Shown here in pieces: positions 1-8,678 of a stretch of 64,000 nt of DNA (positions are counted from its first letter, which is position 1; the number at the start of each line of letters is the position of its first letter). This DNA comes from an uncultured Flavobacteriales bacterium (GTDB lineage: Bacteria > Bacteroidota > Bacteroidia > Flavobacteriales_D > Parvicellaceae): positions 53,979 through 117,978 of the forward strand of contig CALSPA010000008.1 in the NCBI GenBank assembly GCA_943788115.1, given 5' to 3'. The position numbers and the translations under genes were made by a program. A model generated the notes under the pieces. It did no database searches. It saw only the letters and a list, made by a program, of their open reading frames with translations, and was not told where the DNA came from.

Positions 1-2
1 TA

Positions 3-497
3 ATTGCAGGTGTAAACGGATTTGGAATACAAAAGCTAACACTCGCTAACTATATTTATTTAGACACTAATATAGTTTACAGAGGACTAAACATTCAAAA
101 CACTTCAGATTTCAACAATTCAATCCTACCAAACGATATTTTAGACTCTCTAAATGAAAATGTTTCACAATTAAATTTTCTTCCTTTTGAGCTTTATGTT
201 CATAAAATAGGAGGAAGAAAATCTGCTAAAATTCATTCTTGCTATGGATTAAGATACCGATCATTAAGTAATTACAGCGTGTTAATTTATGCAGGTGCAG
301 AATATCACTTTAATAAGAGCTTTACCATGGGATCAATTATTTCTTATGGCGGCTACTCTTCTTTAAACCAAGGAATATTCGCTAGATATAAATCGAAAAA
401 AATTATAGCTGGTTTAAATACAAATAATTTTATTGGCTTATTTTTAAAAAATAGCAGAGGAACAGGATTAAACTTTTCGATGTGCTATATCTTATAA
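3..497 (+). CDS. Outer-membrane beta-barrel-like protein, C-terminal part
   Basis: The last 164 residues of a gene that begins before the window; the frame is open from base 3 to the TAA at 495-497. The visible part alternates short polar and aromatic/aliphatic stretches (YAGAEYHF, SIISYGGYSS, IIAGLNTNNFIGLF) ending in a strand-like segment, as expected of a transmembrane beta-barrel. The style and the position directly before a T9SS cargo gene resemble DUF5723 or PorP/SprF-type Bacteroidota outer-membrane proteins, but the family assignment is inference. The stop codon overlaps the next start as TAATG, so the two genes are probably co-transcribed and translationally coupled. Confidence 0.55.
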   Translation: MAGVNGFGIQKLTLANYIYLDTNIVYRGLNIQNTSDFNNSILPNDILDSLNENVSQLNFLPFELYVHKIGGRKSAKIHSCYGLRYRSLSNYSVLIYAGAEYHFNKSFTMGSIISYGGYSSLNQGIFARYKSKKIIAGLNTNNFIGLFLKNSRGTGLNFSMCYIL

Positions 498-1939
498 TGA
501 AAAAATATTTATTACATATCATTTTAATATTACCATTCATAGGTATTGGACAAATTTCATGGCAAAATTCTTTTTTCAAATCGTATGGAGGCCCTGGAAA
601 TGATTTTGGAGAAGCTGTAGTCTCAACAATAGATACTTTTTACGTTGGAATTGGAGCAAGCGAAAGTTTTGGAAATGGAACAACAGATTTATATGTATTC
701 AAAGTAGATACAATTGGAGAATACGTATGGTCTAAAACATTTGGAGGGCCAAACATAGATTACGGCACCGACATTGTAGAGCTAGCAGATGGCAGTTTCA
801 TACTAGCAGGATACAGCAACAGTTTCTCCTTAGGGTACGATTACTTTTTAGTTAAAATTCTTAGTGATGGAACTCATCAATGGACAAAAACTATTGGTGG
901 CTCAGACTGGGACTTGTGCTATGCAGTATATGAAACAATAAACTCTTCTTCTGGTCTTATTTTAGCAGGTGAAACATACAGCTACGGCAACGGAAAAAAC
1001 GATGCTTATCTTTTAAAAACTGATTTAAATGGAGACACTTTATGGACTAAAACTTTTGGAGGTTCAGGAAATGACACTTTTAATGATGTCATTGAGGACG
1101 ATTTTGGAAATTTAATTTGCATTGGCACAACCAATAGCAACACTAGTTATTTAGACAATGACATATGGATTGTAAAAACAGATAGTAACGGAAATGAATT
1201 GTGGAATTATGTATGGTCGGACACTTTAAATGATGAGGGCGTTTCCATTTGCTTGGCTAAAAATGGAAATTATAATTTTGCTGGAAACAATCAACAAGAA
1301 GACAGAGTTGCCCCATACTATGCATCGCTTGACACGGCTGGAAGTTTAATTTTTTCCAAAAACTTTAATGGTACTGTTGACGATTTTAGTGCTACTCTCT
1401 TAAGACATAAAGATTCTGTTACCTACACCATTGTTTGTAATACTTTTTCGTATGGAGCGCTAAACAACACATCAGACATATTGTACTCGCAATTAATTGG
1501 CACATTTACAATTAGCGGTCTTTTAGGAACAAGCGGAACTGCTTTTAATGAATGGTCAAATGGAGCGGATACAACGGCAGACCACTCCATAATTATTATC
1601 GGATCTACCGATGGAACAATAAATGGACAAAGTAGTGCCTTTTTAATGAAAAAAGACACAACATACTACTCCCCTTCATTTACAGAAGAAATTGACCTGA
1701 CAATTAATGAAAACATAAAAAGAAAAATACACCTTTATCCAAATCCTGTACTGAACGAAACCAACCTTGCAACTAATTCTCCTGTTGAAGAAATATATAT
1801 TTTTAATTCTTTGGGGAAACTTATATTGAATAAAAAAATTAGCGGAAATTTACTAAATGTTGAAACTCTTAAGCCCGGTATTTATTTTCTTAAAACTAAA
1901 TTAAACGAAGGAGAATCAATGCCTTTTATTAAGCTTTAA
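497..1939 (+). CDS. Secreted repeat protein with T9SS type A sorting domain
   Basis: 480 residues. The ATG at 497 is preferred to the GTG at 482 because it directly precedes a clean signal peptide (MKKYLLHIILILPFIGIGQ). The body contains about five copies of a roughly 50-residue repeat with the theme W-(S/T)-KT-(F/I)-GG ... D ... DG-x-(F/L)-x-x-AG-(Y/T), a beta-propeller or SBBP-like arrangement seen in many Bacteroidota surface proteins. The last 75 residues (LYPNPV ... LKPGIYFLKTK) are a classical T9SS type A sorting tail, so the product should be exported and anchored at or released from the cell surface. The binding target is unknown. The 3' end overlaps the convergent FkbM gene by 11 bases. 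Confidence 0.85.
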   Translation: MKKYLLHIILILPFIGIGQISWQNSFFKSYGGPGNDFGEAVVSTIDTFYVGIGASESFGNGTTDLYVFKVDTIGEYVWSKTFGGPNIDYGTDIVELADGSFILAGYSNSFSLGYDYFLVKILSDGTHQWTKTIGGSDWDLCYAVYETINSSSGLILAGETYSYGNGKNDAYLLKTDLNGDTLWTKTFGGSGNDTFNDVIEDDFGNLICIGTTNSNTSYLDNDIWIVKTDSNGNELWNYVWSDTLNDEGVSICLAKNGNYNFAGNNQQEDRVAPYYASLDTAGSLIFSKNFNGTVDDFSATLLRHKDSVTYTIVCNTFSYGALNNTSDILYSQLIGTFTISGLLGTSGTAFNEWSNGADTTADHSIIIIGSTDGTINGQSSAFLMKKDTTYYSPSFTEEIDLTINENIKRKIHLYPNPVLNETNLATNSPVEEIYIFNSLGKLILNKKISGNLLNVETLKPGIYFLKTKLNEGESMPFIKL

Positions 1940-2651
1940 ACTTAGCTAAAAAGTAATATTCCTTATTAGTTTTAAATAAATTAATAAAATTTTCTTTAGA
2001 TAAATACTCTAAATTTTCAATGAAACCATGTAAGGTATATAAACAGTAGTTGTTGTTTTCTAAAAACTCATACATTTCCTCAGGTTTTGTATCGTAAAAA
2101 TCTGCAGCACCTAAACCGTGCTCAAAAACAACCACTGGATGAAACTTTCTAAGTATTTGCACTGCACCTTTAAACACATCAAACTCACCTCCTTCAACAT
2201 CAATCTTAATCAAATCTATTCTTTCTTCGTTCAACAATTGATTATCAAGTGTATCGATAGGTATTTCTATTTCTGATATTTGTTCAGTTTTTGGATAAGA
2301 TCTTTTTCTAATTCCACTATATGCAGGATTTGAGGTCACATGATTAAATGATGTTCTTCCTGTTGAATTACCTATTGCCATGTTCTTTATAGAGCATGAT
2401 TTTCCGTATTTCAAATTCAAACCTTTAAAAATAGAAGGTATGGGTTCATAAGCAAAATGCTTTCCTGTATATGCAATTTTCATTGCTTTGGACAACACTT
2501 CTCCTTTGTGGCAACCAACATCAACAAATGAAGAATGTTTTTCTAAAACAATATTCATAATTCGTTTTGTTTGAGCATCGTATTTTTGATTACTCGTAAA
2601 TCGAATAGGAATTTGTTTTATAATAGTTTTAAGAGAATCTTTCAGCACCAT
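1929..2651 (-). CDS. FkbM family SAM-dependent methyltransferase
   Basis: 240 residues. The Rossmann motif FVDVGCHKGEVLSKA (about residues 37-51) is the SAM-binding motif I, with the acidic 'YEP' about 20 residues later, and the FkbM signature IDLIKIDVEGGEFDVFKGA follows around residues 145-165. FkbM enzymes O-methylate polyketides, glycans or lipids; the substrate here cannot be told. It is the last gene of a minus-strand series (YwqK-like, queE, PorE-like, this gene) and starts about 26 bases after the OmpA-domain gene, so it may modify a surface glycan. The conserved core is complete and the length is usual. Confidence 0.85.
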   Translation of the reverse strand: MVLKDSLKTIIKQIPIRFTSNQKYDAQTKRIMNIVLEKHSSFVDVGCHKGEVLSKAMKIAYTGKHFAYEPIPSIFKGLNLKYGKSCSIKNMAIGNSTGRTSFNHVTSNPAYSGIRKRSYPKTEQISEIEIPIDTLDNQLLNEERIDLIKIDVEGGEFDVFKGAVQILRKFHPVVVFEHGLGAADFYDTKPEEMYEFLENNNYCLYTLHGFIENLEYLSKENFINLFKTNKEYYFLAKFKA

Positions 2652-2677
2652 AATTCAGATTACAAAAATAGACTATT

Positions 2678-4669
2678 TTATTGAATCTTAAGCTCTGTTC
2701 TTCTGTTTTTAGCCTTGTTTTCGACAGAAGTATTAGGCAATAGAGGCATTGTATCTCCATAACCCAAAAAGGTCATTCTGTCTTCAGCTATTCCTTTTAA
2801 GACCAACCAATCAACTACCGCCTTTGCTCTATTCTCGGACAATATTTGATTACTCTCTTTATCACCATCACTATCTGTATGACCTGCAAGCTCAACTTTA
2901 ACAGTTAAATTGAGATTTAAAAACTTCAACAGCAAATTTAATTCTGCATTTGATTCTTTTTTTAGAGTCCATTCATTAACATCAAAGAAAATATTCTCCA
3001 GCACAAAAGATCCAGGCTGTATGGGACTCATTGGAACATCGATTGAAAATCCAGAAGATGATTCTGTTAATTTCTCTTTTGAATAGTTCATGGAATAAAA
3101 CAAATAACCCTCATGCTCTGCATGAAGTGCAAACTCTTTATTTTTAGGAATAGCAACTAAAAACTCACCGTTACCAGAATTTGCAAAAGCTTGCTTAAAT
3201 ACTTTTCCATTACTTAAATCTTTTAGTTCAAATTTTGCAGCCAATGGCTTTTTAGTATCAGCATCAAAAACACGCCCCTTCATATAGGTAGTATTAATGG
3301 GCTGATATTTTTTTGGGAGCTTAAAAGAATAAAGGTCTAAACTACCAAACCCGCCCTCTCTATTAGAGGCAAAATAGGCGAGCTCACCATCTGAAGACAC
3401 AAGAATTGAATTTTCGTCTACAAAAGAATTTATTGGGTACCCTAAATTAACGGCCTTTCCCCACTGATCATTATCGTCAAGCTTACTCATATAAATATCT
3501 AATCCCCCTAGACCAGTATGACCATTACTAGAAAAATACAAAGTTTGACCATCTGGGTGAATTTGCACAGATTCTTCTCTAGCTGAAGTATTAATGTTTT
3601 GATTTAACTTTTTTGGTTTTGTCCAACCTTTATCATCAGTTAATTCAGAGAAATAAATGTCCTGATTCTTAGGATTTCGCATTTCTCTGTCAAAAGTTAA
3701 TCCCCTTATAAAGTAAAGTGTTTTACCATCAGAAGAGAAAGAAGGTTGAGTTTCCCAATGCTTTGAATTTATTGGAGGGCCTAAATTAAAAGGTATGGAC
3801 CAATTATCACCTATTTTTTCACTTGCAAATAAATCACAGCTTCCATATCCCTTTCTATTTCCACCATACTCATAATCTCCTTTGTTTCCTGTTTCACAAC
3901 CAACAAAAATCACATACTTACCATCTGCACTGAAAGTTGGAGCACCTTCATTGTAAAAAGAATTGATATTATCACTTATTAATTCACCATTAGACCAATG
4001 GCCAGAAAGTTTTGTAGAAACATAAATATCTTCCTGTTCGTTTCCCCAAGGAGCATTTTCATCTATTACTCTTCTGGTAAATAGAAATGTAGAATCATCA
4101 GCTGTAATTGACGGGAAATATTCTGGCCGATCTGTATTGACTGCTTTCCCCATGTTTACAGGTTCAATAGAAGAAGGACTTGCAATTGCATCTAAAGCAA
4201 AATCACAATCTTTTTTAAACTTTAAACAGGCATTTACCAATTTTGGATTTGGATTTATTTGATTTAAATAATATTGCGAATTCATCTTACATTTTAAATA
4301 TTGGCCAGTAGCCATATACATACTTGCTAAATAAAAATATTCGACAGCAGGAACTCTTGAGCTGTATGCAATCATTTTTTCACGATAAAGAATTGCATTT
4401 TCAACATCACCTTTTTCAATCTTAATATTAGAAGCCAAACTATACGCTTCTGAAAACAGGCTATCCTTATCAAGTGCCTTTAACACAAATTCTTCTGCAC
4501 AATCTAAAGCCGGGGACCCAGTTAATGGATCAACTGTATTAAAACAAGTTCTTGCTGATTCGTAAAATTTAATTGCCTTTTTACTTTTAGATGAATACAT
4601 GCCCTTTTGAGCTGTAGAACAAGAAGACATTAAAAAGGAAAACAATAATAATAAAAAATAAATTCTCAT
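2678..4669 (-). CDS. PorE-like lipoprotein: TPR, beta-propeller, carboxypeptidase-regulatory and OmpA domains
   Basis: 663 residues with a lipoprotein signal (MRIYFLLLLFSFLMSSC, lipobox Cys17). Domain order: TPR helices (about 25-150), a WD40-like PD40 propeller (about 170-445, repeated 'DG-K-x-(L/V)-Y/I-F-x-S' blades), a carboxypeptidase-regulatory beta-sandwich (about 455-545, starting KGRVFDADTKKPL) and a C-terminal OmpA peptidoglycan-binding domain (AGHTDSDGDKESNQ ... NRRTELKI). This order is that of PorE, the T9SS component that links the secretion machinery to peptidoglycan, although several paralogues with this layout exist per genome. It lies eight bases after queE in one operon. Whether this copy is the T9SS component or a paralogue is not decidable from sequence alone. 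Confidence 0.85.
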   Translation of the reverse strand: MRIYFLLLLFSFLMSSCSTAQKGMYSSKSKKAIKFYESARTCFNTVDPLTGSPALDCAEEFVLKALDKDSLFSEAYSLASNIKIEKGDVENAILYREKMIAYSSRVPAVEYFYLASMYMATGQYLKCKMNSQYYLNQINPNPKLVNACLKFKKDCDFALDAIASPSSIEPVNMGKAVNTDRPEYFPSITADDSTFLFTRRVIDENAPWGNEQEDIYVSTKLSGHWSNGELISDNINSFYNEGAPTFSADGKYVIFVGCETGNKGDYEYGGNRKGYGSCDLFASEKIGDNWSIPFNLGPPINSKHWETQPSFSSDGKTLYFIRGLTFDREMRNPKNQDIYFSELTDDKGWTKPKKLNQNINTSAREESVQIHPDGQTLYFSSNGHTGLGGLDIYMSKLDDNDQWGKAVNLGYPINSFVDENSILVSSDGELAYFASNREGGFGSLDLYSFKLPKKYQPINTTYMKGRVFDADTKKPLAAKFELKDLSNGKVFKQAFANSGNGEFLVAIPKNKEFALHAEHEGYLFYSMNYSKEKLTESSSGFSIDVPMSPIQPGSFVLENIFFDVNEWTLKKESNAELNLLLKFLNLNLTVKVELAGHTDSDGDKESNQILSENRAKAVVDWLVLKGIAEDRMTFLGYGDTMPLLPNTSVENKAKNRRTELKIQ

Positions 4670-4677
4670 AATTGCTG

Positions 4678-5292
4678 TTAAGGTATATCAATAAATTTAT
4701 GTGTTTGCAAAGAAAGATTCCATCGAGGATTTTGTTTTATAAACGTTAATATTTCGGGCATCAGTTCATCCATCTTAGACCACTCTGGTTGAACAAAAAA
4801 CTCGCAATCTCCTTTAATTTTTTCTGCATGTTCCATCGCCCATTCTAAATCAGAAAGATGATATATTACCACTTTTAATTCGTTTGAATTGGAGTAATAA
4901 TCATTAAGCGGCTTTTTAAACTTTTTGGGGCTAAAAGTAACCCAATCAAAATGACCCTTTAGCTGATTTGTTCCAGATGTTTCAATAGCAACTTTAATGT
5001 TATTATCTGCTAATTTCAATGTTAAGTCAGATAAATCGTAAAGGGTAGGTTCTCCACCCGTAATCACAACAAATAAGCAGGATGTCTTAAGTACATCTTC
5101 CACTATTTTATCTATAGATACTAAAGAGTGAGCAGCAGAATCCCAGCTCTCTTTCACATCACACCACACACAACCCACATCACAGCCAGCTAACCTGATA
5201 AATACTGCTGGCTTGCCACTAAAACGACCTTCACCTTGAAGCGTGTAAAACTGCTCCATTAGAGGTAACTTTATTTCAACTTGACCATTCAT
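4678..5292 (-). CDS. queE: 7-carboxy-7-deazaguanine synthase QueE
   Basis: 204 residues. Radical SAM enzyme converting 6-carboxytetrahydropterin to 7-carboxy-7-deazaguanine in queuosine/7-deazaguanine synthesis. The substrate-binding start FYTLQGEGRFSGKPAVFIRL is followed by the [4Fe-4S] cysteines in CDVGCVWC (a C-x3-C-x2-C cluster motif) and the GGEPTLY SAM-binding motif. The length is as expected for the short Bacteroidota QueE. The gene begins three bases after the stop of the upstream YwqK-like gene and is followed eight bases later by the PorE-like gene. No queD or queC is in the window. Confidence 0.93.
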   Translation of the reverse strand: MNGQVEIKLPLMEQFYTLQGEGRFSGKPAVFIRLAGCDVGCVWCDVKESWDSAAHSLVSIDKIVEDVLKTSCLFVVITGGEPTLYDLSDLTLKLADNNIKVAIETSGTNQLKGHFDWVTFSPKKFKKPLNDYYSNSNELKVVIYHLSDLEWAMEHAEKIKGDCEFFVQPEWSKMDELMPEILTFIKQNPRWNLSLQTHKFIDIP

Positions 5293-5295
5293 TTT

Positions 5296-6399
5296 TTAAT
5301 CAGCTAACGCTTTGTTTTTTTCTTTTAAGTCTTTAGCAGCTTGCTTTTGCTCTTTTCTTTTCTTTCTTTTTGCTTTTCTTTTTAATTTTCTTTGCCCTCT
5401 TTTACTTTCTTCAGACTCTATCTGCTCTTTATTGGCAACCATCTTATTGAATTCCTCAAATTCTTCTGGGTTTTTTGGTTGTCCAAAACGATCAAATTCA
5501 ATAACCTTCCATTCTCTTCCTTTACTAAAAAGAACACTGGCCTGACTTTTACCATCTTCCAAAAAATATTGCCACAACCCATCTTTTTGACCATCTTTCC
5601 AAGTACCACTGTGCTCTAGCTGACCATTGTTATAATAATACTCCCAATTTCCAGTTTCTAAACCATCCTCCCAATTAATTTTATATGACAACTTACCATC
5701 CGGATACATGTAAATTTCTTCACCCTCTTTTTTACCATTTTTAAAAGTTTTCTGAAATTTCACAGTACTGTCATCATAAAAAGTATGATAACGACCACTC
5801 ATCTGACCGTAATCGTAATCTATAATTTTTTTAATATTTCCATTTTTATGGTAGTACTTTGTTTCTCCATGAAACAAATCCTTCTTATAGTTTAAAACTT
5901 TGGTAGGTTTTCCATCTTCACTAAAATAAGACCACTCACCCACTTTCTCCCCCATATCATAAGTATTTCCCCATGCAATTTGACCGTTATCGTACCAATA
6001 ACCCCAAGTTCCATTTTCAATTCCATTTACCCATAGAGTCATCACCATAACTTGACCATTGTCATAGTAAGAATAAGAAGTTCCATCTTCTCTACCCATA
6101 ACAAAGGAAACCATCCTTTCCATTTTCTGATTATCATAATAAGAAACACAAGAACCAGTAAATGGCTTTCGGGTTTTTTTATGATAAATCAAATTATTGG
6201 CTTGCTCTAATTCTAAATCTTTGTTACAATCTGCAACTTTTTTCATTTTTGGATAAAGCTCTCCATTAGTTGGCTTTTGAGGCAGTTCTTTATTTTCTTC
6301 TTCAGAATTTGCAGAGTTTTGATTGTTATTCCCTCTGCTGATTTGAGCAGAAAAGCTAAAGGTGAATGTCACTAAAAATATGAAGAGTATTTTTTTCAT
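5296..6399 (-). CDS. YwqK/MORN-variant repeat protein, secreted
   Basis: 367 residues with an N-terminal signal peptide (MKKILFIFLVTFTFSFSAQ). The centre holds about nine copies of a 20-23 residue MORN-variant repeat with the theme G-x-W-x-Y-(Y/W)-(Y/F)-x-(N/D)-G-(Q/K). The C-terminal 60 residues are extremely basic and lysine rich (KRGQRKLKRKAKRKKRKEQ). Databases often label this family 'toxin-antitoxin system YwqK antitoxin', but nothing toxin-like is adjacent and in Bacteroidota these are exported repeat proteins of unknown role. It is the first gene of the minus-strand operon with queE. The charged tail could bind nucleic acid or acidic polysaccharide; that is speculation. Confidence 0.8.
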   Translation of the reverse strand: MKKILFIFLVTFTFSFSAQISRGNNNQNSANSEEENKELPQKPTNGELYPKMKKVADCNKDLELEQANNLIYHKKTRKPFTGSCVSYYDNQKMERMVSFVMGREDGTSYSYYDNGQVMVMTLWVNGIENGTWGYWYDNGQIAWGNTYDMGEKVGEWSYFSEDGKPTKVLNYKKDLFHGETKYYHKNGNIKKIIDYDYGQMSGRYHTFYDDSTVKFQKTFKNGKKEGEEIYMYPDGKLSYKINWEDGLETGNWEYYYNNGQLEHSGTWKDGQKDGLWQYFLEDGKSQASVLFSKGREWKVIEFDRFGQPKNPEEFEEFNKMVANKEQIESEESKRGQRKLKRKAKRKKRKEQKQAAKDLKEKNKALAD

Positions 6400-6455
6400 T
6401 GATTTATATTTTTTAAAATTAGCACAATATTATAAATGGAAACCATCAACACGAT

Positions 6456-6463
6456 TATCTTTG
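6456..6463 (+). promoter_or_regulatory. Putative -7 box of mnmE (TATCTTTG)
   Basis: Matches the Bacteroidota -7 consensus TAnnTTTG. It ends only six bases before the ATG at 6470, so transcription would start at or next to the start codon, giving a leaderless or nearly leaderless mRNA. No clear -33 TTG is seen at the usual 17-23 base spacing, so the call rests on the -7 match. Confidence 0.4.
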
Positions 6464-6469
6464 CTCAAT

Positions 6470-7831
6470 ATGTCAATAGATTACTTAGATAATAACACTA
6501 TTTGTGCCATATCTACCGCTCCTGGAGTTGGAGGTGTAGCAATTATTAGAGTTTCAGGGAAAAATAGCATTTCTATTTGTGATCAGTTACTTACTAAATC
6601 TATAATTAATTTAACTGGATACTCAGTAATTTACTGCTCATTTAAAAATAACAACGAAATAATTGACGATGTTGTTGTTACCATTTATAAAGGACCTCAT
6701 TCTTTTACCGGTGAGAATGTTGTAGAAATTAGCTGTCATGGATCCAGCTACATTCAACAAAGAGTTATTGAAGAGTTAATTAATAACGGTTGCTCTATGG
6801 CCGGGCCAGGAGAATTTTCTCAGCGAGCATTCCTTAATGGCAAGATGGATCTAAGTCAAACCGAAGCCATTGCAGACTTAATTCATTCTAAAAATGAAGC
6901 TGCCCATCAAACTGCACTTAAGCAAATGAAAGGTGGTTTTTCTAATGAGCTAAAAGAGCTAAGAGAAAAGCTAATTAGTTTTGCATCACTTGTTGAACTT
7001 GAACTGGACTTTTCTGAAGAGGACGTAGAGTTTGCTGATAGAAAAGAATTGTACCATCTAGTAAATGAGCTCTCATCTCATGTTAGCTCACTTATAGAAT
7101 CTTTTAAGCTAGGAAATGCCATTAAGAATGGCGTACAAACCGTAATTATAGGCAGACCAAACGCAGGGAAATCTACGCTGCTAAATGGACTTTTAAATGA
7201 ACAACGTGCTTTAGTCTCAAGTACACCAGGAACCACTAGAGACACCATAGAAGAAGTGCTAAATATTAAAGGCATAGATTTTCGATTTATTGATACTGCT
7301 GGAATTCGAGAAACCCTAGACAGTATAGAGAAAATGGGGGTGGAAAGAGCTTTAGAAAAAATAGAAACTTCGTCACTGATTATCTATGTATACGATGCAT
7401 CTAAAGAAAAAGCTGAAGATGTAGAAAAAGATCTTAATAGGTTTAACACTTCAAACCTTCCAATTCTTACTATTGCTAACAAAGCAGATTTACTAAAATC
7501 CAACAATACTATTCCAAGAAGTCATCTCAAACTTTCTGCCATAAATACTAAAGATTGCCAAAAGGTAAAAGATGAAATTTATAGTCTCTCTGGATTAAAC
7601 AATTTAAACCTTGAAAGCACTATTGTAACCAATGCCAGACATGTTGAGGCTTTACAAAAAGCACATGCTGACTTATTAAAAGTTAAGCAAGCAATGGATG
7701 ACGATGTTACAGGTGATTTCCTTGCAATGGACATACGCCAAGTTTTGCATCATTTAGGCACAATTACAGGTGAAATTTCTTCTGACGATTTACTGGGGAA
7801 TATCTTTGCAAATTTCTGTATCGGAAAGTGA
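6470..7831 (+). CDS. mnmE: tRNA modification GTPase MnmE
   Basis: 453 residues, the same length as E. coli MnmE. The ATG at 6470 is chosen over an in-frame upstream start at 6362 because it gives the family N-terminus (TICAISTAPGVGGVAIIRVSG) and sits just after a promoter-like box. The N-terminal tetrahydrofolate-binding domain (1-120) is followed by helical domain, a G domain with P-loop GRPNAGKST, DTAGIRET (G3) and NKAD (G4), and the invariant C-terminal FCIGK containing the catalytic Cys. With MnmG it makes the 5-carboxymethylaminomethyl group of tRNA U34. Divergent from the YwqK-like gene. Confidence 0.96.
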   Translation: MSIDYLDNNTICAISTAPGVGGVAIIRVSGKNSISICDQLLTKSIINLTGYSVIYCSFKNNNEIIDDVVVTIYKGPHSFTGENVVEISCHGSSYIQQRVIEELINNGCSMAGPGEFSQRAFLNGKMDLSQTEAIADLIHSKNEAAHQTALKQMKGGFSNELKELREKLISFASLVELELDFSEEDVEFADRKELYHLVNELSSHVSSLIESFKLGNAIKNGVQTVIIGRPNAGKSTLLNGLLNEQRALVSSTPGTTRDTIEEVLNIKGIDFRFIDTAGIRETLDSIEKMGVERALEKIETSSLIIYVYDASKEKAEDVEKDLNRFNTSNLPILTIANKADLLKSNNTIPRSHLKLSAINTKDCQKVKDEIYSLSGLNNLNLESTIVTNARHVEALQKAHADLLKVKQAMDDDVTGDFLAMDIRQVLHHLGTITGEISSDDLLGNIFANFCIGK

Positions 7832-7986
7832 TGTTATTTTGCCTTAACAAGTAAACATCTTCCTTTTTTTAATAAAAAATTTATTAAACTTTCTTTTAGT
7901 AATAATTTTCTTATAGTAAAATCATTATATGTAAATTTCTTAATTAAAATAAATCATGTTTTATTAAAAAATCATATTTTAAAAAT

Positions 7987-8346
7987 ATGGAGAAGATTAA
8001 CATTCAAAATAAATTAGGACTATTTAGCGATTTCTGGAATCCTAAAATAATAGGTGAACTCAATAAACAGCATGTGAAACTCGTCAAGCTAAAAGGAGAA
8101 TTTATTTGGCACAAGCACGACAATGAAGATGAACTTTTCCTGGTGATTAAAGGGTCCCTAAAAATAGAATTTAGAGCTAAAACCGTTGAGCTTAGTGAAA
8201 ATGAAATGTTTATAATCCCTAGAGGTGTAGAACACAAACCCATTGCAGAAAAAGAAGTTGCCGTTCTACTTTTTGAGCCAAAAGACACCCTTAACACCGG
8301 CAACCAAAGAGCAAAATTAACACAAGACAAATTAGATTGGATATAA
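7987..8346 (+). CDS. Cupin domain protein
   Basis: 119 residues forming one cupin barrel. The metal-binding motif 1 is visible as FIWHKHDNEDELFLVIKG (two His and a Glu) and motif 2 as PRGVEHKPIAEKE with the last His. Small single-domain cupins of this type are common in Bacteroidota and their substrate is unknown. Start ATG at 7987, preceded by 155 AT-rich bases after mnmE. It may be co-transcribed with the DUF962 gene 26 bases downstream. Confidence 0.85.
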   Translation: MEKINIQNKLGLFSDFWNPKIIGELNKQHVKLVKLKGEFIWHKHDNEDELFLVIKGSLKIEFRAKTVELSENEMFIIPRGVEHKPIAEKEVAVLLFEPKDTLNTGNQRAKLTQDKLDWI

Positions 8347-8372
8347 ACTAGATTTGTTAATTTAACCAGATC

Positions 8373-8678
8373 ATGAAAAAGTGTACTTCCTTTAAAGAGT
8401 TTTATCCATACTATCTAAAAGAGCACAAACACCCTTACACCAAACTATTTCATTTTATAGGCACCTTTTTCTCGATTGTTTTTTTAGCTCTATTAATTTT
8501 TACTTTAAATCCACTTAATTTACTAGCAGCACTACTTTCAGGCTATGGTTCGGCTTGGATTAGTCATTTTTTTATAGAAAAAAATAAGCCTGCTACTTTT
8601 TATTATCCATTATATAGCTTACTTGGAGATTACAAAATGTTCTTTGAAACCATAATAGGAAAACATAGAATCTTTTAA
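8373..8678 (+). CDS. DUF962/Mpo1-like membrane protein
   Basis: 101 residues. The N-terminal pattern FKEFYPYYLKEHKHPYTKLFHFIG and the later GSAWISHFFIEKNKPATF are the two histidine-bearing signatures of the DUF962/Mpo1 family (YGL010w-like), with two hydrophobic membrane segments between and around them. The yeast member is a membrane-bound iron-dependent dioxygenase acting on 2-hydroxy fatty acids; the bacterial role is inferred only from the family. The 3' end overlaps the convergent gene at 8675 by four bases. Confidence 0.85.
   Translation: MKKCTSFKEFYPYYLKEHKHPYTKLFHFIGTFFSIVFLALLIFTLNPLNLLAALLSGYGSAWISHFFIEKNKPATFYYPLYSLLGDYKMFFETIIGKHRIF

Noticed and set aside
497..1939. Repeated DNA in this gene as a mobile or CRISPR-like element
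   Set aside because: The repeats are protein-level repeats of about 50 residues with divergent codons inside a single open frame with signal peptide and T9SS tail.
5312..5619. Plus-strand open frames opposite the YwqK-like gene
   Set aside because: They are antisense shadows of its lysine-rich, AT-rich C-terminus; no promoter, no family and only phenylalanine/serine-rich translation.
5296..6399. Antitoxin of a toxin-antitoxin pair, as YwqK proteins are often labelled
   Set aside because: It has a signal peptide and MORN-variant repeats; the adjacent genes are queE and mnmE and there is no toxin candidate.
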